Below, in pieces: positions 23,957-33,075 of a DNA stretch of 64,000 bases (positions are counted from its first letter, which is position 1; each line of letters opens with the position of its first letter). The position numbers were made by a program, and so were the translations under genes. Location: assembly GCA_052034585.1 (NCBI GenBank), contig JBPOIJ010000005.1, positions 62,001 to 126,000 on the forward strand. The letters are read 5' to 3'. The notes under the pieces were generated by a model, which was not told where the DNA came from, ran no database searches, and was given only the letters and a program-made list of their open reading frames with translations. The stretch comes from Xiheimicrobium sp052034585 (GTDB lineage Bacteria > Myxococcota > Myxococcia > Myxococcales > Myxococcaceae).

Positions 23957-26412
23957 ACCCTGATCCGCTTGCTCTCGGGGTCGTAGAAGGGCCTGAGCGA
24001 GGCGACGGCCGGCACCTTGTCGTTGGCGACGATGATCTCCCAGCTGCCCTTCTCGACGAACTCCGGTGTGACCGGCTCGTTGGCTTCGATCATCGTGAGG
24101 CCGACCGCGCCTCCCAGAGTGTGGCCGTACGAGGCCGAGCGCACCGTGCCGAGCGCCTTCCCATTCCGCAGCACCACCTCGCCGTGGAAGAGGAACTTCG
24201 ACGGGTCCTTCAGCAGCACCTGCACGAGCGCGCGCTTCAACGGGCCTTGCTCTTTCTGCTTCACGACGTGCTCGCGGCCGAGGAACCCACCCGGCTTCTT
24301 CAGGTCGACCGCGAAGCCGAGGCCCACCTCGAGCACCGAGTCGGTGTTGTCGATGTCGTGGCCGTAGTCGCGATATCCCTTCTCCATGCGAAGGCTGGCG
24401 AGGGCCTTGAGGCCGGCGTGTACGAGTCCGAGCGATTTCCCCGCTTCGGCGAGCCGCTCGTAGACGTGCACGGCCTGCTCGGCAGGAACGTACAGCTCGT
24501 ACCCCAACTCACCGAGGTAGGTGATGCGAAGACAGAGCGCGCGGGCGTAGCCGATGTCGATCTCCTTCGCCGAGCGGAAGGGAAACGCCGCATGGGAGAG
24601 ATCGGTGGTGGTGACGGCCTGCAACAGCTCGCGAGACTTCGGGCCCTGGACGTTGATCTGCCCATAGCCGCTGGTGACGTCGGTGACGAAGCAGTGCGCG
24701 CCGTCGGGCGTGTTGCGTTTGATCCACGTCTCTGCGTGCCGGTGCGCGGTGTCGGAGGCGACGACCATGAACTCGTCGTCGTCCCACTTGGTGACGGTGA
24801 GGTCGGCCTCGAGCGTGCCGAAGCGGTTGAGCCACTGGGTGTAGGTGACCCGCCCGGCCCGCCCGTCGACGTCGTTGGCGGAGATGAAGTTGAGCACCTT
24901 GCCGGCGTCGCGGCCCTGCACCCGGAACTTCGCCATGAAGGACATGTCCATCAGGATGACGCCTTCACGCGTCGCCTTGTGCTCGGCTTCCCAGTTCTTC
25001 CACCAACTCGGCTTGCCGAAGGTGAGCGGGCCTGCGTCTGGTTTGGAGCCGTCGGGTGTGTACCAATCTGCGCCTTCCCAACCACTCACGTCCTTGAAGT
25101 ACGCGCCGCGCGCCTCGAGCTGTGCATGAATTGGCGAGCGCTTCGCTCCGCGCGCCGTCTTCATCGAGCGGTACGGGTAGTGGCACTGGTACACCATGCC
25201 GAGCGACTCCACGGTGCGCGTCTTCCGATACTCGGGGTTCGACTGGTAGACGTGCAGGCGGTCGATGTTGAAGCCGGTGATGTCGACGTCGGGCTGGCCG
25301 GTGATGATCCAGTTCGCGAGCACCCGGCCGAGGCCACCGCCGGTGAGAATGCCGATGGAGTTGAGGCCCGCGGCGACGAAGTAGTTCTTCAGCTCGGGCG
25401 CCTCGCCGACGACTGGCGCGAGATCGGGCGTGAAGCTCTCGGGGCCGCAGAAGAACTTCTTCACCCCGACCTCCATCGAGACCGGCACGCGCGACATCGC
25501 GGTCTCGAGGTACGGCGCCATGCGGTCCCAGTCGGGTTTGATCTCTCCGAACGAGAAGTCGTCGGGCACGCCGCCCACCTTCCACGGCGCGCACACCGGC
25601 TCGAAGAGGCCGATCATCAGCCCGCCGACCTCTTCGCGGTAATACCCATGGCAGCGCGGGTCTTCGATGACGGGCCAGCTCGCCTGGAGCCCGGGGATGT
25701 CTTCGGTGATGAGGTAGTAGTGCTCGGCCGACTGGAGCGGCACGTTGATGCCCGACTTCGCCGCGAGCTGCCGCGCCCACATGCCGGCGCAGTTCACCAC
25801 GTACTCGCAGGCGATGTGCCCGGCCGAGGTGTCGACGCCCGAGACCGCGCCGTTCTTCGTGGTGACGCCGATCGCGGAGACACCTTCGAGCACCCGCGCG
25901 CCCTTCATGCGAGCGCCCTTCGCGAGGGCCATCGTGGTGTCGACCGGGTTCGTGCGCCCGTCTTCCTTCACGTAGAAGCCGGCGAGCACGTCGTCGACGC
26001 GGGCGAGGGGGAACATCTCCTTCACCTGCGCGGGGCCGATCTCGTGAACGTCGATGCCTTTGTAGCGGTTGTAGGCCGAGACCCGCCGGTACTCCTCGAG
26101 CCGATCGGCGTCGGAGGCGAGCTCGATGAAGCCCACCGGCTTGAAGCCCGTCGCCTGGCCCGTCTCCTCCTCGAGCCGCGAGTAGAGATCGCGGGTGTAC
26201 TTGCGCATCTCGGTCGAGGTGTCGGAGAGCGAGCCGAAGGTGACCATCAGGCCGGCGGCGTGCCAGGTCGTGCCCGAGGTGATGCGATCGCGCTCGAGCA
26301 GCACCACGTCTTTCCAGCCCTGATGGGCCAGGTGGTACGCGACGGAGGTACCGATGATGCCGCCGCCGATGACGACGACGCGAGCCTGAGAGGGAACGAC
26401 GGGCTGAGTCAT
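23953..26412 (-). CDS. Dimethylglycine/sarcosine dehydrogenase-type flavoprotein (FAD plus GcvT domains)
   Basis: 819 residues. An N-terminal DAO-type FAD domain (ARVVVIGGGIIGTSVAYHLA; SGTTWHAAGL near residue 46, where a conserved His or neighbouring residue often carries covalent FAD) is followed by an FAO central domain (about 375-430). GcvT-type tetrahydrofolate-binding domains follow (from about 465: GVILMDMSFMAKFRVQGRDA; LGELGYELYVPAEQA; MEKGYRDYGHDI). Length and order match dimethylglycine or sarcosine dehydrogenase, which demethylate N-methylglycines and pass one-carbon units to folate. It would serve choline/betaine catabolism; no other gene of that pathway is in the window. Cytoplasmic. 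Exact methylated substrate is not decidable from motifs. Confidence 0.88.
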   Translation of the reverse strand: MTQPVVPSQARVVVIGGGIIGTSVAYHLAHQGWKDVVLLERDRITSGTTWHAAGLMVTFGSLSDTSTEMRKYTRDLYSRLEEETGQATGFKPVGFIELASDADRLEEYRRVSAYNRYKGIDVHEIGPAQVKEMFPLARVDDVLAGFYVKEDGRTNPVDTTMALAKGARMKGARVLEGVSAIGVTTKNGAVSGVDTSAGHIACEYVVNCAGMWARQLAAKSGINVPLQSAEHYYLITEDIPGLQASWPVIEDPRCHGYYREEVGGLMIGLFEPVCAPWKVGGVPDDFSFGEIKPDWDRMAPYLETAMSRVPVSMEVGVKKFFCGPESFTPDLAPVVGEAPELKNYFVAAGLNSIGILTGGGLGRVLANWIITGQPDVDITGFNIDRLHVYQSNPEYRKTRTVESLGMVYQCHYPYRSMKTARGAKRSPIHAQLEARGAYFKDVSGWEGADWYTPDGSKPDAGPLTFGKPSWWKNWEAEHKATREGVILMDMSFMAKFRVQGRDAGKVLNFISANDVDGRAGRVTYTQWLNRFGTLEADLTVTKWDDDEFMVVASDTAHRHAETWIKRNTPDGAHCFVTDVTSGYGQINVQGPKSRELLQAVTTTDLSHAAFPFRSAKEIDIGYARALCLRITYLGELGYELYVPAEQAVHVYERLAEAGKSLGLVHAGLKALASLRMEKGYRDYGHDIDNTDSVLEVGLGFAVDLKKPGGFLGREHVVKQKEQGPLKRALVQVLLKDPSKFLFHGEVVLRNGKALGTVRSASYGHTLGGAVGLTMIEANEPVTPEFVEKGSWEIIVANDKVPAVASLRPFYDPESKRIRV

Positions 26413-26460
26413 GGCGAGGGGTCATAGCGCAGAGCCCCTCGGCGATCGTCGAAGACTCGC

Positions 26461-26943
26461 TCAGTTGCAGCCGCTGCAGTTCGCCACGCCGGTGCCGCTG
26501 TGCTGCTTGCAGCTGGCGACGCCCATGCAGGTCTCCTGACAGGCCGGCGCGTTCGAGCAGTTCTGCGTCGTGGAGCTGGCGGCCGTGCCGGTGAGCTGAC
26601 AGTTGCCGCTCGCGCAGTTCTGGGTGCAGGTCGCGCCCGCCCCACAGGTGAGCTGGCAGCGGTCGTTGCCGTTGCAGTTGACGGTGCAGGTCGAGTTCGA
26701 GCAGTTGGTCTGACACTCGCCGGTGCCGGGGCAGTTCATCACGCAGCTGCCCGAGGTGCAGTTGCACTGCTCGCCTGCGATGCAGCCGATGGGGCCGCTG
26801 TTGCCGCCGCCAGTGCCGCTCGTGCCGCCGCCCGAGGCGCTGCCACCGCCAGTGCCAGCCGAGCCGCCGCCGGTGCCTCCGGTTCCGGAGCCGCCACAGG
26901 CGACGAAGAGGATGGTGAGGGTGACGACGAAGAGCGACTTCAT
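26461..26943 (-). CDS. Cysteine-repeat lipoprotein, possible small beta-helix
   Basis: 160 residues from the ATG at 26943. The signal ends ILFVAC. A Gly/Ser/Thr linker runs to about residue 50. The rest consists of 12-14-residue repeats with two or three cysteines each, such as CNCTSGSCVMNC, GECQTNCSNSTCTVNC, DRCQLTCGAGATCTQNC and GNCQL. Such spacing suggests a ladder of disulfides on a short parallel beta-helix. No enzymatic motif. It lies between the dehydrogenase and the M43 protease on the same strand but is separated from the protease by a terminator. Function unknown. Confidence 0.68.
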   Translation of the reverse strand: MKSLFVVTLTILFVACGGSGTGGTGGGSAGTGGGSASGGGTSGTGGGNSGPIGCIAGEQCNCTSGSCVMNCPGTGECQTNCSNSTCTVNCNGNDRCQLTCGAGATCTQNCASGNCQLTGTAASSTTQNCSNAPACQETCMGVASCKQHSGTGVANCSGCN

Positions 26944-27112
26944 GGTGGTGAACCTCGTGAGGGTGGGGCGCGCCGTTCGGGCCGCGGTTGCCAGTCGACT
27001 TCGCACGCGCCATGCCGCGCCGAAGGCCCCGTCATCAGGTGCAGCGGTCGCTCGCCCCAAAGTGGAGTGGAGCGTCGCGGTTCACGACAGTGTTCTGCGG
27101 TGAGGACACTCG

Positions 27113-27149
27113 AAAAGCAGAGGCCGGAGCCCGCGAGAGCCCCGGCCTC
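27113..27149 (-). terminator. Rho-independent terminator after the M43 protease gene
   Basis: On the minus strand, GAGGCCGGGGCTC, loop TCGC, GGGCTCCGGCCTC (about 13 bp with two G-T pairs), then TGCTTTTC. It lies about 24 bp after the stop of the 27173-28090 gene. Confidence 0.75.
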
Positions 27150-27172
27150 GAGACGTCGACGCTCGGCGTGAC

Positions 27173-28090
27173 TTACTTGCCGAAGCGGTAGGTGGTGAAC
27201 ATCGAGTCCATGCGCGCGTCCTGACCGGCGCTGAACGTGTTCATGCAGGCGTCGTCGGTGTAGTCCATGAAGTTGGTGATCGGGTCGAGGCCGGGCTTGC
27301 TCGCGCACGAGTTGCGGCCAGTGGGGCAGCCGAACGCCGCCGACTTCTCCGCCGGCGTGTCGCTCACGCTGTCGCCGCTGCCGTTACAGCCACCTTGGAA
27401 GGTATGGTACAGGCCCATCCAGTGGCCGACCTCGTGGGTGGCGGTGTCGCCGAGGTTGTACGGAGCCGCGCTCCCGCCGGGCAGCGACGAGAAGAGAACG
27501 ACGACGCCGTCCATCTTCGGGGAGCGGTTGTAGTCGGAGGGAAAGGTCGCCCAGCCGAGCAGGCCCTGGCCCATGTTGTTCGTGTAGAAGTTGAGGTCGT
27601 CGGCGGTGCCCTGCCGGAGCGCGTTCTTCATCTGCGTCTCGCAGGTGCCGCCCGCGCAGGTGTACCAGCTCGTGTTGGTGGTGCGGTCGGTGGACACGAG
27701 GGTGAACTGCCAACCGGTCGACGCGTAGGCGGCGTTGAGCACGCTGATCTGGCTGGCGATCTGCGCGTCGCTCACGTTGCCCTGCGACGTCGAGGTGCCC
27801 GCGTTGATGACGTGCCAGTACACGTTGATGGTGCCACCGGTCGCGGCCTGGCGGAGCGTGCCGGGCGTGGTGGCGGTTCGAATCGCCAGCGCGGGAGCGA
27901 TCTCGGAGTCGATGCGCGCCTTCTCCTCGGCGCTCGGCTCGATGGTGCTGCAGCGCTGGAAGTTGGGTTGCAGCTGAATCTCCGACAGCTCGTAGCCGGG
28001 TTCCTCGATCTCGACGGGGTTCACCATCGAGCTGCAGCCAATGCCGACGGTGGTGACGATCAGTGCAGCGCCAAGCAGCGTCTTCTTCAT
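27173..28090 (-). CDS. M43-family (pappalysin/cytophagalysin-type) zinc metalloprotease lipoprotein
   Basis: 305 residues. The signal ends TVGIGC. The zinc motif HEVGHWMGLYH at about 211-221 is followed by the cysteine-bearing loop GGCNGSGDSVSDTPAE and the Met-turn region NFMDYTDDACM (about 280), the standard M43 layout. ASTGWQFTLVSTDR and NMGQGLLGWATFPSDY also match the family. Substrates of bacterial M43 enzymes include extracellular proteins; a predatory or nutritional role is plausible in this kind of organism but is inference. Single gene with its own terminator; the 160 bp upstream contain no clear promoter match. Confidence 0.9.
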   Translation of the reverse strand: MKKTLLGAALIVTTVGIGCSSMVNPVEIEEPGYELSEIQLQPNFQRCSTIEPSAEEKARIDSEIAPALAIRTATTPGTLRQAATGGTINVYWHVINAGTSTSQGNVSDAQIASQISVLNAAYASTGWQFTLVSTDRTTNTSWYTCAGGTCETQMKNALRQGTADDLNFYTNNMGQGLLGWATFPSDYNRSPKMDGVVVLFSSLPGGSAAPYNLGDTATHEVGHWMGLYHTFQGGCNGSGDSVSDTPAEKSAAFGCPTGRNSCASKPGLDPITNFMDYTDDACMNTFSAGQDARMDSMFTTYRFGK

Positions 28091-28263
28091 CGTGGGGTCC
28101 CTCCCTGGTGCGGGGTGAAAAGCGGGCGCACGCTATCAACGACGCGAGGCTCGTCGAGTCGGCGTGACCGAAAATCGACGTCCCACCTTGTAGGTTCTCA
28201 GCGAGCGAGAAAGCCGAGAAGGCGAGGTGGCAATGGTTCGGCAGCGCGCTCGTCTTGGGAGAC

Positions 28264-28638
28264 ATGAGCGACCTCGCAACCAAGACGTGTCCTGCCTGTT
28301 TCTCCACCATCAACGCGGCGGCGACGCGCTGTTCCTCGTGCTCGCAGCTCCAGCCCGACGCGCCGGGGCTCCATCGCAACGTGCCGGGCAAGGCGCTCGG
28401 TGGCGTCTGCGCGGCGCTCGCGCTCCACTTCAACCTGGACCTCACCCTGATGCGGGTGCTCTTCGTCGCCAGCTTCGCGGTGACCGGCCCGCTGGTGCTC
28501 TGGGTGTACCCCGCGCTGTGGCTGATGACGCCCTACGAGCTCGGCGGCAGCTCGCCGCTCAAGCGCTTCTTCGATGCGCTCGGCCGCGCCTTCTCGACGC
28601 CGGTGTCGTCGCCGCGCAGCGACGGCCCGCTGGGCTGA
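28264..28638 (+). CDS. Zinc-ribbon plus PspC-domain membrane protein
   Basis: 124 residues from the ATG at 28264, preceded by GGGAGAC; a TTG nine bases upstream is less likely. Residues 7-25 hold a zinc ribbon with two CxxC pairs (CPACFSTINAAATRCSSC). The PspC domain follows: NVPGKALGGVCAALALHFNLDLTLMRVLF and a transmembrane helix ending WVYPALWLMTP. PspC proteins sense membrane stress or anchor partners at the inner membrane. The zinc ribbon would be cytoplasmic. It stands alone, convergent with the kelch lipoprotein gene. Confidence 0.85.
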   Translation: MSDLATKTCPACFSTINAAATRCSSCSQLQPDAPGLHRNVPGKALGGVCAALALHFNLDLTLMRVLFVASFAVTGPLVLWVYPALWLMTPYELGGSSPLKRFFDALGRAFSTPVSSPRSDGPLG

Positions 28639-28644
28639 GGGTCT

Positions 28645-30048
28645 TCAGAAGCAGAGCTTGGTGCAGTTCGTCTTCCCGCTGCGCTGACACGAGAGCCCGG
28701 CGAAGGCCTGCTTGAGCAGCTCCCACTGGCCGGTCGAGGGGGTCAGCTTCCACACGTCGTTCACGGTGCCGCAGTCGGAGCGCCCGCCGAACATGAGCGC
28801 TCCCAGTGAGCCGGCACGGACGAGCACGTGCCCTTCGCGCCGCTCGGGAGAGGACAGGTCGGGCGTGGTGAAGTTCGGAGGGAAGTCGCAGGTGCCCGCG
28901 CCCGGAGTGAGGAAGGTGTCTCCGGTCTTCACCCGGTCCCAGCGGTTCATCGCCAGGTTGATGGCCCACAGCTCGTTCGTCTCGCCGAGTTGGCCGTCGT
29001 CGTGTCCACCGAAGACGAGGACGCGGTCGCGATCGGGATCCTCGACCGCCGCGGGACGAATGCGGCCGAGCGGAGCGGTGCCACTGAGCGCCAGCGGAGC
29101 CCAGACGCGGGTGGTGAGATCGAAGGCGTAGACGTCGGCGAGGAACGGGCCGGTGAAGGCGTTGGCGTCGCCACCCGCGAAGACGATGAGCCGGTTCCGC
29201 ATCGCGTCGAGCGCCATGGCGTGGAAGAGGCGCGCCGGAATCGTGCCCGAGGTGGGCGTCAGCTCGCTCCAGGTGTTGTCGGGGAAGGCGAGCGCATAGA
29301 CCTTGGCGCTGGGCGTGAAGACCAACCCGTCACCGCTCAGGTTCCCGCCGAACACGATGAAGCGATCGCCGGCAGCATCGTAGACGGCAGTCGCGCTCGA
29401 GAGGCCGGGAGGCGTGGCGCCGCGCGTGGTGAGCGGTCGCCAGAGGTGATCGTCGGGTGCGGGCAGACCGACCTCGAGCGCGTGGGTGTCGCTGTGCACG
29501 GTGTAGGGCCCGGAGGTGCCGGTCCGGGAGCGGCCTCCGAAGACGATCAGCCTGCGGCGCTTGGTGTCGAAGGCCGCGACGTGACGCGAGCGCGCCGAGG
29601 GGCCGAGCTCGGCCGACTTCCTCCAGGTGTTGCAGGTCGGGCTGTAGAACCAGGTCTCGGCCGAGAACTCGGGGCGCGCCATGCAGTTCACCGCCACGCC
29701 CGGGTCTCCGCCGAAGATGATCAGCTCGCCGCTCATCGGGTCGAAGCCGCCGCCGAGATCGCTCCTGCCCGTCGGAGGCGTCTGCCCCATGGGGCACATC
29801 GTCATCGTGCCTGCGTCGGTGCCGGCGTCCTCTCCGCCCATCACGCTGCAGACACCGTTGGTGCCGCAGGTGCCCGAGCACGCCATGCACGCTGCGCCCT
29901 TGGTGCCGCAGGCCTCGGCGGTGTTGCCCAGCTTGCAGACGCCCGACGAGTCGCAGCAGCCATCGCAGGTGCTCGGGCTGCAGGTCGAGGTGGGGCTGCA
30001 GGCGCTTTGCAGCGCGGCGAAGAAGACGACGACGGCGACGCGGATCAT
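28645..30048 (-). CDS. Kelch-repeat lipoprotein with a cysteine-rich N-terminal module
   Basis: 467 residues. The signal ends AALQSAC. Residues 18-70 have about 13 cysteines (CSPSTCDGCCDSSGVCKLG and similar), like a small disulfide knot. From about residue 90, kelch motifs repeat, for example GGGFDPMSGELIIFGGDPG, FDTKRRRLIVFGGRS, YDAAGDRFIVFGGN, LDAMRNRLIVFAGGD and EDPDRDRVLVFGGHD, giving a five- or six-bladed beta-propeller. Likely a surface binding protein. Followed 12 bp upstream by another lipoprotein gene on the same strand, so an operon of two is likely. Confidence 0.85.
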   Translation of the reverse strand: MIRVAVVVFFAALQSACSPTSTCSPSTCDGCCDSSGVCKLGNTAEACGTKGAACMACSGTCGTNGVCSVMGGEDAGTDAGTMTMCPMGQTPPTGRSDLGGGFDPMSGELIIFGGDPGVAVNCMARPEFSAETWFYSPTCNTWRKSAELGPSARSRHVAAFDTKRRRLIVFGGRSRTGTSGPYTVHSDTHALEVGLPAPDDHLWRPLTTRGATPPGLSSATAVYDAAGDRFIVFGGNLSGDGLVFTPSAKVYALAFPDNTWSELTPTSGTIPARLFHAMALDAMRNRLIVFAGGDANAFTGPFLADVYAFDLTTRVWAPLALSGTAPLGRIRPAAVEDPDRDRVLVFGGHDDGQLGETNELWAINLAMNRWDRVKTGDTFLTPGAGTCDFPPNFTTPDLSSPERREGHVLVRAGSLGALMFGGRSDCGTVNDVWKLTPSTGQWELLKQAFAGLSCQRSGKTNCTKLCF

Positions 30049-30060
30049 GACGGTCTCTCG

Positions 30061-30546
30061 TTAGGGGCCGGAGGGAATGACGGTTCGTGAATCGGTGGCG
30101 GTGCGGCCAGCGGAGTCGGTGGCGGTGAGCTCGATGGTGGTCGACTTCCCACGGACGTCGGCCGGGTCGGGCACCAGGGCCGTCATCGCGTACCACTCGA
30201 AGTACGAGCCGTTCTTCACCGCGTTTACCTTGTAGTCGGTCGAGGACAGCTCGGTCGTGCCGAGCTTCACCTTCACCCGGAAACTGATCAGCATCGGGTT
30301 CATCGGCGGGCTCACCCGCGCGGCGGCCCAGAGATGAAACCCGCCTTGCGGGCCGGCGATGATGGTGAGCCCCTGGCCGTTGGTGAGCGGCTCGAAGATC
30401 TGGTTGCCGGTGCCGAGCTCGAGGAGCGGGGTCGTGCCAGCGTCCATCATCATGGTCGAGCCCGAATCGGGCATCGGCGTGATCACCTGCCCGCCGGTGC
30501 CACAGCCGAGCCAGACGATTCCCAGCACTACCGTTCTCCTGAACAC
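30061..30546 (-). CDS. Small lipoprotein of unknown function, upstream partner of the kelch gene
   Basis: 161 residues from a GTG start. The signal ends GIVWLGC. After a short linker the protein is beta-rich (QIFEPLTNGQGLTIIAG, FRVKVKLGTTELSSTDYKV, STTIELTATDSAGRTATDSR), resembling a fibronectin-III or Ig-like fold. The spacing of 12 bp to the kelch gene suggests co-expression and possibly a complex on the surface. No family recognised. Confidence 0.68.
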   Translation of the reverse strand: MFRRTVVLGIVWLGCGTGGQVITPMPDSGSTMMMDAGTTPLLELGTGNQIFEPLTNGQGLTIIAGPQGGFHLWAAARVSPPMNPMLISFRVKVKLGTTELSSTDYKVNAVKNGSYFEWYAMTALVPDPADVRGKSTTIELTATDSAGRTATDSRTVIPSGP

Positions 30547-30633
30547 GGGTCGTCCCTATCACAGTGCCAACGCCGATCACCGGGCCCGAGCTTGTTTCTT
30601 GCGCATCGCACGGAAGCTCGCTGGGGTGAGTTC

Positions 30634-31425
30634 ATGCTCTCCGTCGTGTGGACCGAAGAACGTGATCGAGACGTCGCCAAGGCGACGCGAATGGCGCAGC
30701 AGACCTTCCGCTTCTTCTGGAGAGAGGTGTTCTGGGAACGCCGGCGCATCGTGCCTGCCTACGACCGCGCGGTCGCGAAGCTCGCCTTCGTCGGGCCATC
30801 GAAGGCCTCGAAGAAGGACGAGGCGATCGAGTTCATGTGGGTCGACGAGGTCGACTTCGACGGCGCCGCCCTCGAGGGCACCTTGATCAACGAACCGATG
30901 GAGCTGCGCGGGCTCCAGCAGGGGGCGCGGGTGCGCCTCGCGCTCGATCAGCTCTCGGATTGGATGTTGGTTCGCGACGACGCGGCCATCGGAGCGTTCA
31001 CCGTGAACGCGATGCGCCGCTCGATGACGCGGGCGGAGCGCGCCGAGCATGACGAGGCGTGGGGGCTCGACTTCGGCAAGGCCGTGGCGACTCCGAAGCT
31101 GACGCCGTTCGCGTGCAAGGGCGAACACCCGCTCGCGAAGAACGTCACCGCCTCGTTCGAGGAGCAGCTGCGGAATGGAGAGGTGAAGGCCGACGCAGTC
31201 GACGTCCGTGGGTGGTCGCCGCTCCATCACTTCGCGCTGGCCGGAGCGAAGGGCATCGTCGAGGCCCTCCTCCGGAATGGCGCCGACCCCCGACGGGTGA
31301 CCAAGGCTGGCGTGACGGCCGAGCAGCTCGCCCGGGCTCTCGCCTGGAAAGAGGTGGCGGCGCTCTTGAAGCGTGCTGCGGCAAAGAAGGCGCCGAAACG
31401 GACCGCTCGTGGGAACCGCCGCTGA
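30634..31425 (+). CDS. DUF2314 domain fused to ankyrin repeats
   Basis: 263 residues from the ATG at 30634, preceded by GGGGTGAG. Residues 10-125 match DUF2314: EAIEFMWVDEVDFDGAALEGTLINEP, then QGARVRLALDQLSDWMLV. This is the fold with the W-V-E start and I/L-x-DW end. Residues 170-240 form about two ankyrin repeats (RGWSPLHHFALAGAKGIVEALLRNGADP, VTAEQLARALAWKEVAALLKR). The C-terminus is Lys/Arg-rich. Cytoplasmic. DUF2314 proteins are of unknown function, and several sit in toxin-immunity or adaptor contexts. No partner gene is evident here. Confidence 0.78.
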   Translation: MLSVVWTEERDRDVAKATRMAQQTFRFFWREVFWERRRIVPAYDRAVAKLAFVGPSKASKKDEAIEFMWVDEVDFDGAALEGTLINEPMELRGLQQGARVRLALDQLSDWMLVRDDAAIGAFTVNAMRRSMTRAERAEHDEAWGLDFGKAVATPKLTPFACKGEHPLAKNVTASFEEQLRNGEVKADAVDVRGWSPLHHFALAGAKGIVEALLRNGADPRRVTKAGVTAEQLARALAWKEVAALLKRAAAKKAPKRTARGNRR

Positions 31426-31434
31426 CGCACGGTG

Positions 31435-32271
31435 ATGGGCAATCGTCTGCGGGGGTCGTTCGTTCAACGGCTCGTGCGTTGGTTCGTCTTCGGCTTGGCG
31501 ATCGTGGCGACGAGCTGCGTCCGGCTCACCCGCGACGACGTCTTCACCTTCTCGAGCCCTTCGAACTCCTGGCCACCGCCGTCGCTCCACGAGGCGGAAG
31601 AGGTCGAGCTTCCGACCGCGGTTGGCCGCGCTCGATGGATCAAGGCGACGAACACCCGCGGGACCCTGGTCTTCTTCAACGGCAACGGCGACAGCGCGGG
31701 GCACGTCTTCGAGCGGCTCTGGCCTCGGGCACGCGCGCTCGCGCTCGACCTCGTGCTCTTCGACTACCGGATGGAAGGCTCGGCGGCGCCCGCCGTCAGG
31801 GAGGTTCGCGCTTCTGCCCGAGAGGTCGTCGAGCGCCTGTCGCGCGATTCCCCCGGCCGGCCACTGTTCGTCGCGGCTCACAGCCTGGGCTGCTGGTTCG
31901 CGCTCGACGCGGCGAGCTCGCCGGAGGTGACGGGGGTGGTGCTCCTCGCGCCGGGCACGACTGCGACCGACGTCGCCCAGTCGGTGCTCGGGCCGCCGCT
32001 CACCTGGGTCGTGACGCTCCGCAGTGACGACGACGTCGCCTTCCTCGACGGTGAACGACTGGCGCGTTCGGCGACCCGCCCGGCGTTGATCATCGGCTCG
32101 CGCGCCGACGCGGTGATGCCGCCAGCGTTTCAGCAGCGACTCGCCGCGGCGCTGGGGCCCGTTCCCCACTCCGTCGAAGTGCTCGACGACACCCGCCACG
32201 GGGGCTTTCTCAAGAGTGAGCGGGTGTGGATCTGGGTGAAGGCCTTCTTCGACTCTCTCGCTCGGCAGTGA
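31435..32271 (+). CDS. Alpha/beta-hydrolase lipoprotein
   Basis: 278 residues from the ATG at 31435 (a GTG directly before it is equally possible). The signal ends AIVATSC. The fold is shown by GTLVFFNGNGDSAGHVF (oxyanion loop), VAAHSLGCWFALD (nucleophile Ser), IIGSRADAVMP (Asp) and DDTRHGGF (His). The arrangement resembles BEM46/Abhd13-type serine hydrolases. An envelope esterase or peptidase is likely. It precedes the dienelactone-hydrolase-like gene by 25 bp on the same strand, and the two may be co-transcribed. Confidence 0.78.
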   Translation: MGNRLRGSFVQRLVRWFVFGLAIVATSCVRLTRDDVFTFSSPSNSWPPPSLHEAEEVELPTAVGRARWIKATNTRGTLVFFNGNGDSAGHVFERLWPRARALALDLVLFDYRMEGSAAPAVREVRASAREVVERLSRDSPGRPLFVAAHSLGCWFALDAASSPEVTGVVLLAPGTTATDVAQSVLGPPLTWVVTLRSDDDVAFLDGERLARSATRPALIIGSRADAVMPPAFQQRLAAALGPVPHSVEVLDDTRHGGFLKSERVWIWVKAFFDSLARQ

Positions 32272-32296
32272 GGGAAAACTGCTAGACGACCGCCGC

Positions 32297-33070
32297 ATGC
32301 GAACTCTCTTCCTGGCGGTGTTCCTGATGGCGACGGCGGCGTTTGCGCTGACTTCGAAGAAGGTGGCCTACGAGGTCGAGGGCGTGAAGCTCGAGGGCGT
32401 GTTGATCTTCGAAGAGGGCGGCAAGCCGAAGCCCGGGCTGGTGCTGGTGCCGAACTGGCTCGGCATCACCGACGCGAACCTCAAGCAGGCCGAGTTGGTG
32501 GCCAACCGCGGCTACACCGTCTTCGTCGCCGATCTCTTCGGCGTCACTGGCCGCCCCAAGAACCAGGACGAGGCGGGCAAGGCCGCGGGCGCGCTCAAGG
32601 GCAACCGGCCGCTGATGCGCGCACGGGTGAAGAAGGCGCTCGAGACGTTCCTCGCGCAGAAGAACGTGCCGCTCGACGCCACGAAGCTCGGCGCCATCGG
32701 CTTCTGCTTCGGGGGCACCACCGCGCTCGAGCTCGCGCGCAGCGGAGCGAAGGTGAACGGCGTGGTCTCCTTCCACGGCGGCTTGCAGAGCCCGACGCCC
32801 GACGACGCGAAGAACATCACCGGCAAGGTGCTCGCGCTCCACGGCGCCGATGATCCCTTCGTTCCCGCCGAAGAGGTGACGGCCTTCCAGACCGAGATGC
32901 GCGCCGCCAAGGTGGACTGGCAGCTGGTGGCGTACGGCAACGCAGTGCACAGCTTCACCGACGTCGACGCGAAGATGGCTGGCAAGGCCGAGTACAACGC
33001 CGCGGTCGCGACCCGCGCCTACGCCGCGATGGACACCTTCTTCGCCGAGGCCTTCGCCGCCAAGAAGTAG
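32297..33070 (+). CDS. Dienelactone-hydrolase-family protein, probably exported
   Basis: 257 residues; MRTLFLAVFLMATAAFALT is a signal peptide. The nucleophile motif GFCFGGTTALELA has cysteine in place of serine, which defines the dienelactone hydrolase family. Asp is in GADDPFVPAEE and His in YGNAVHSFTDVD. Most family members are cytoplasmic and act on lactones in aromatic degradation; an exported one more likely has another carbonyl-ester substrate. No aromatic-pathway genes are nearby. Confidence 0.85.
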   Translation: MRTLFLAVFLMATAAFALTSKKVAYEVEGVKLEGVLIFEEGGKPKPGLVLVPNWLGITDANLKQAELVANRGYTVFVADLFGVTGRPKNQDEAGKAAGALKGNRPLMRARVKKALETFLAQKNVPLDATKLGAIGFCFGGTTALELARSGAKVNGVVSFHGGLQSPTPDDAKNITGKVLALHGADDPFVPAEEVTAFQTEMRAAKVDWQLVAYGNAVHSFTDVDAKMAGKAEYNAAVATRAYAAMDTFFAEAFAAKK

Positions 33071-33075
33071 CGCCT

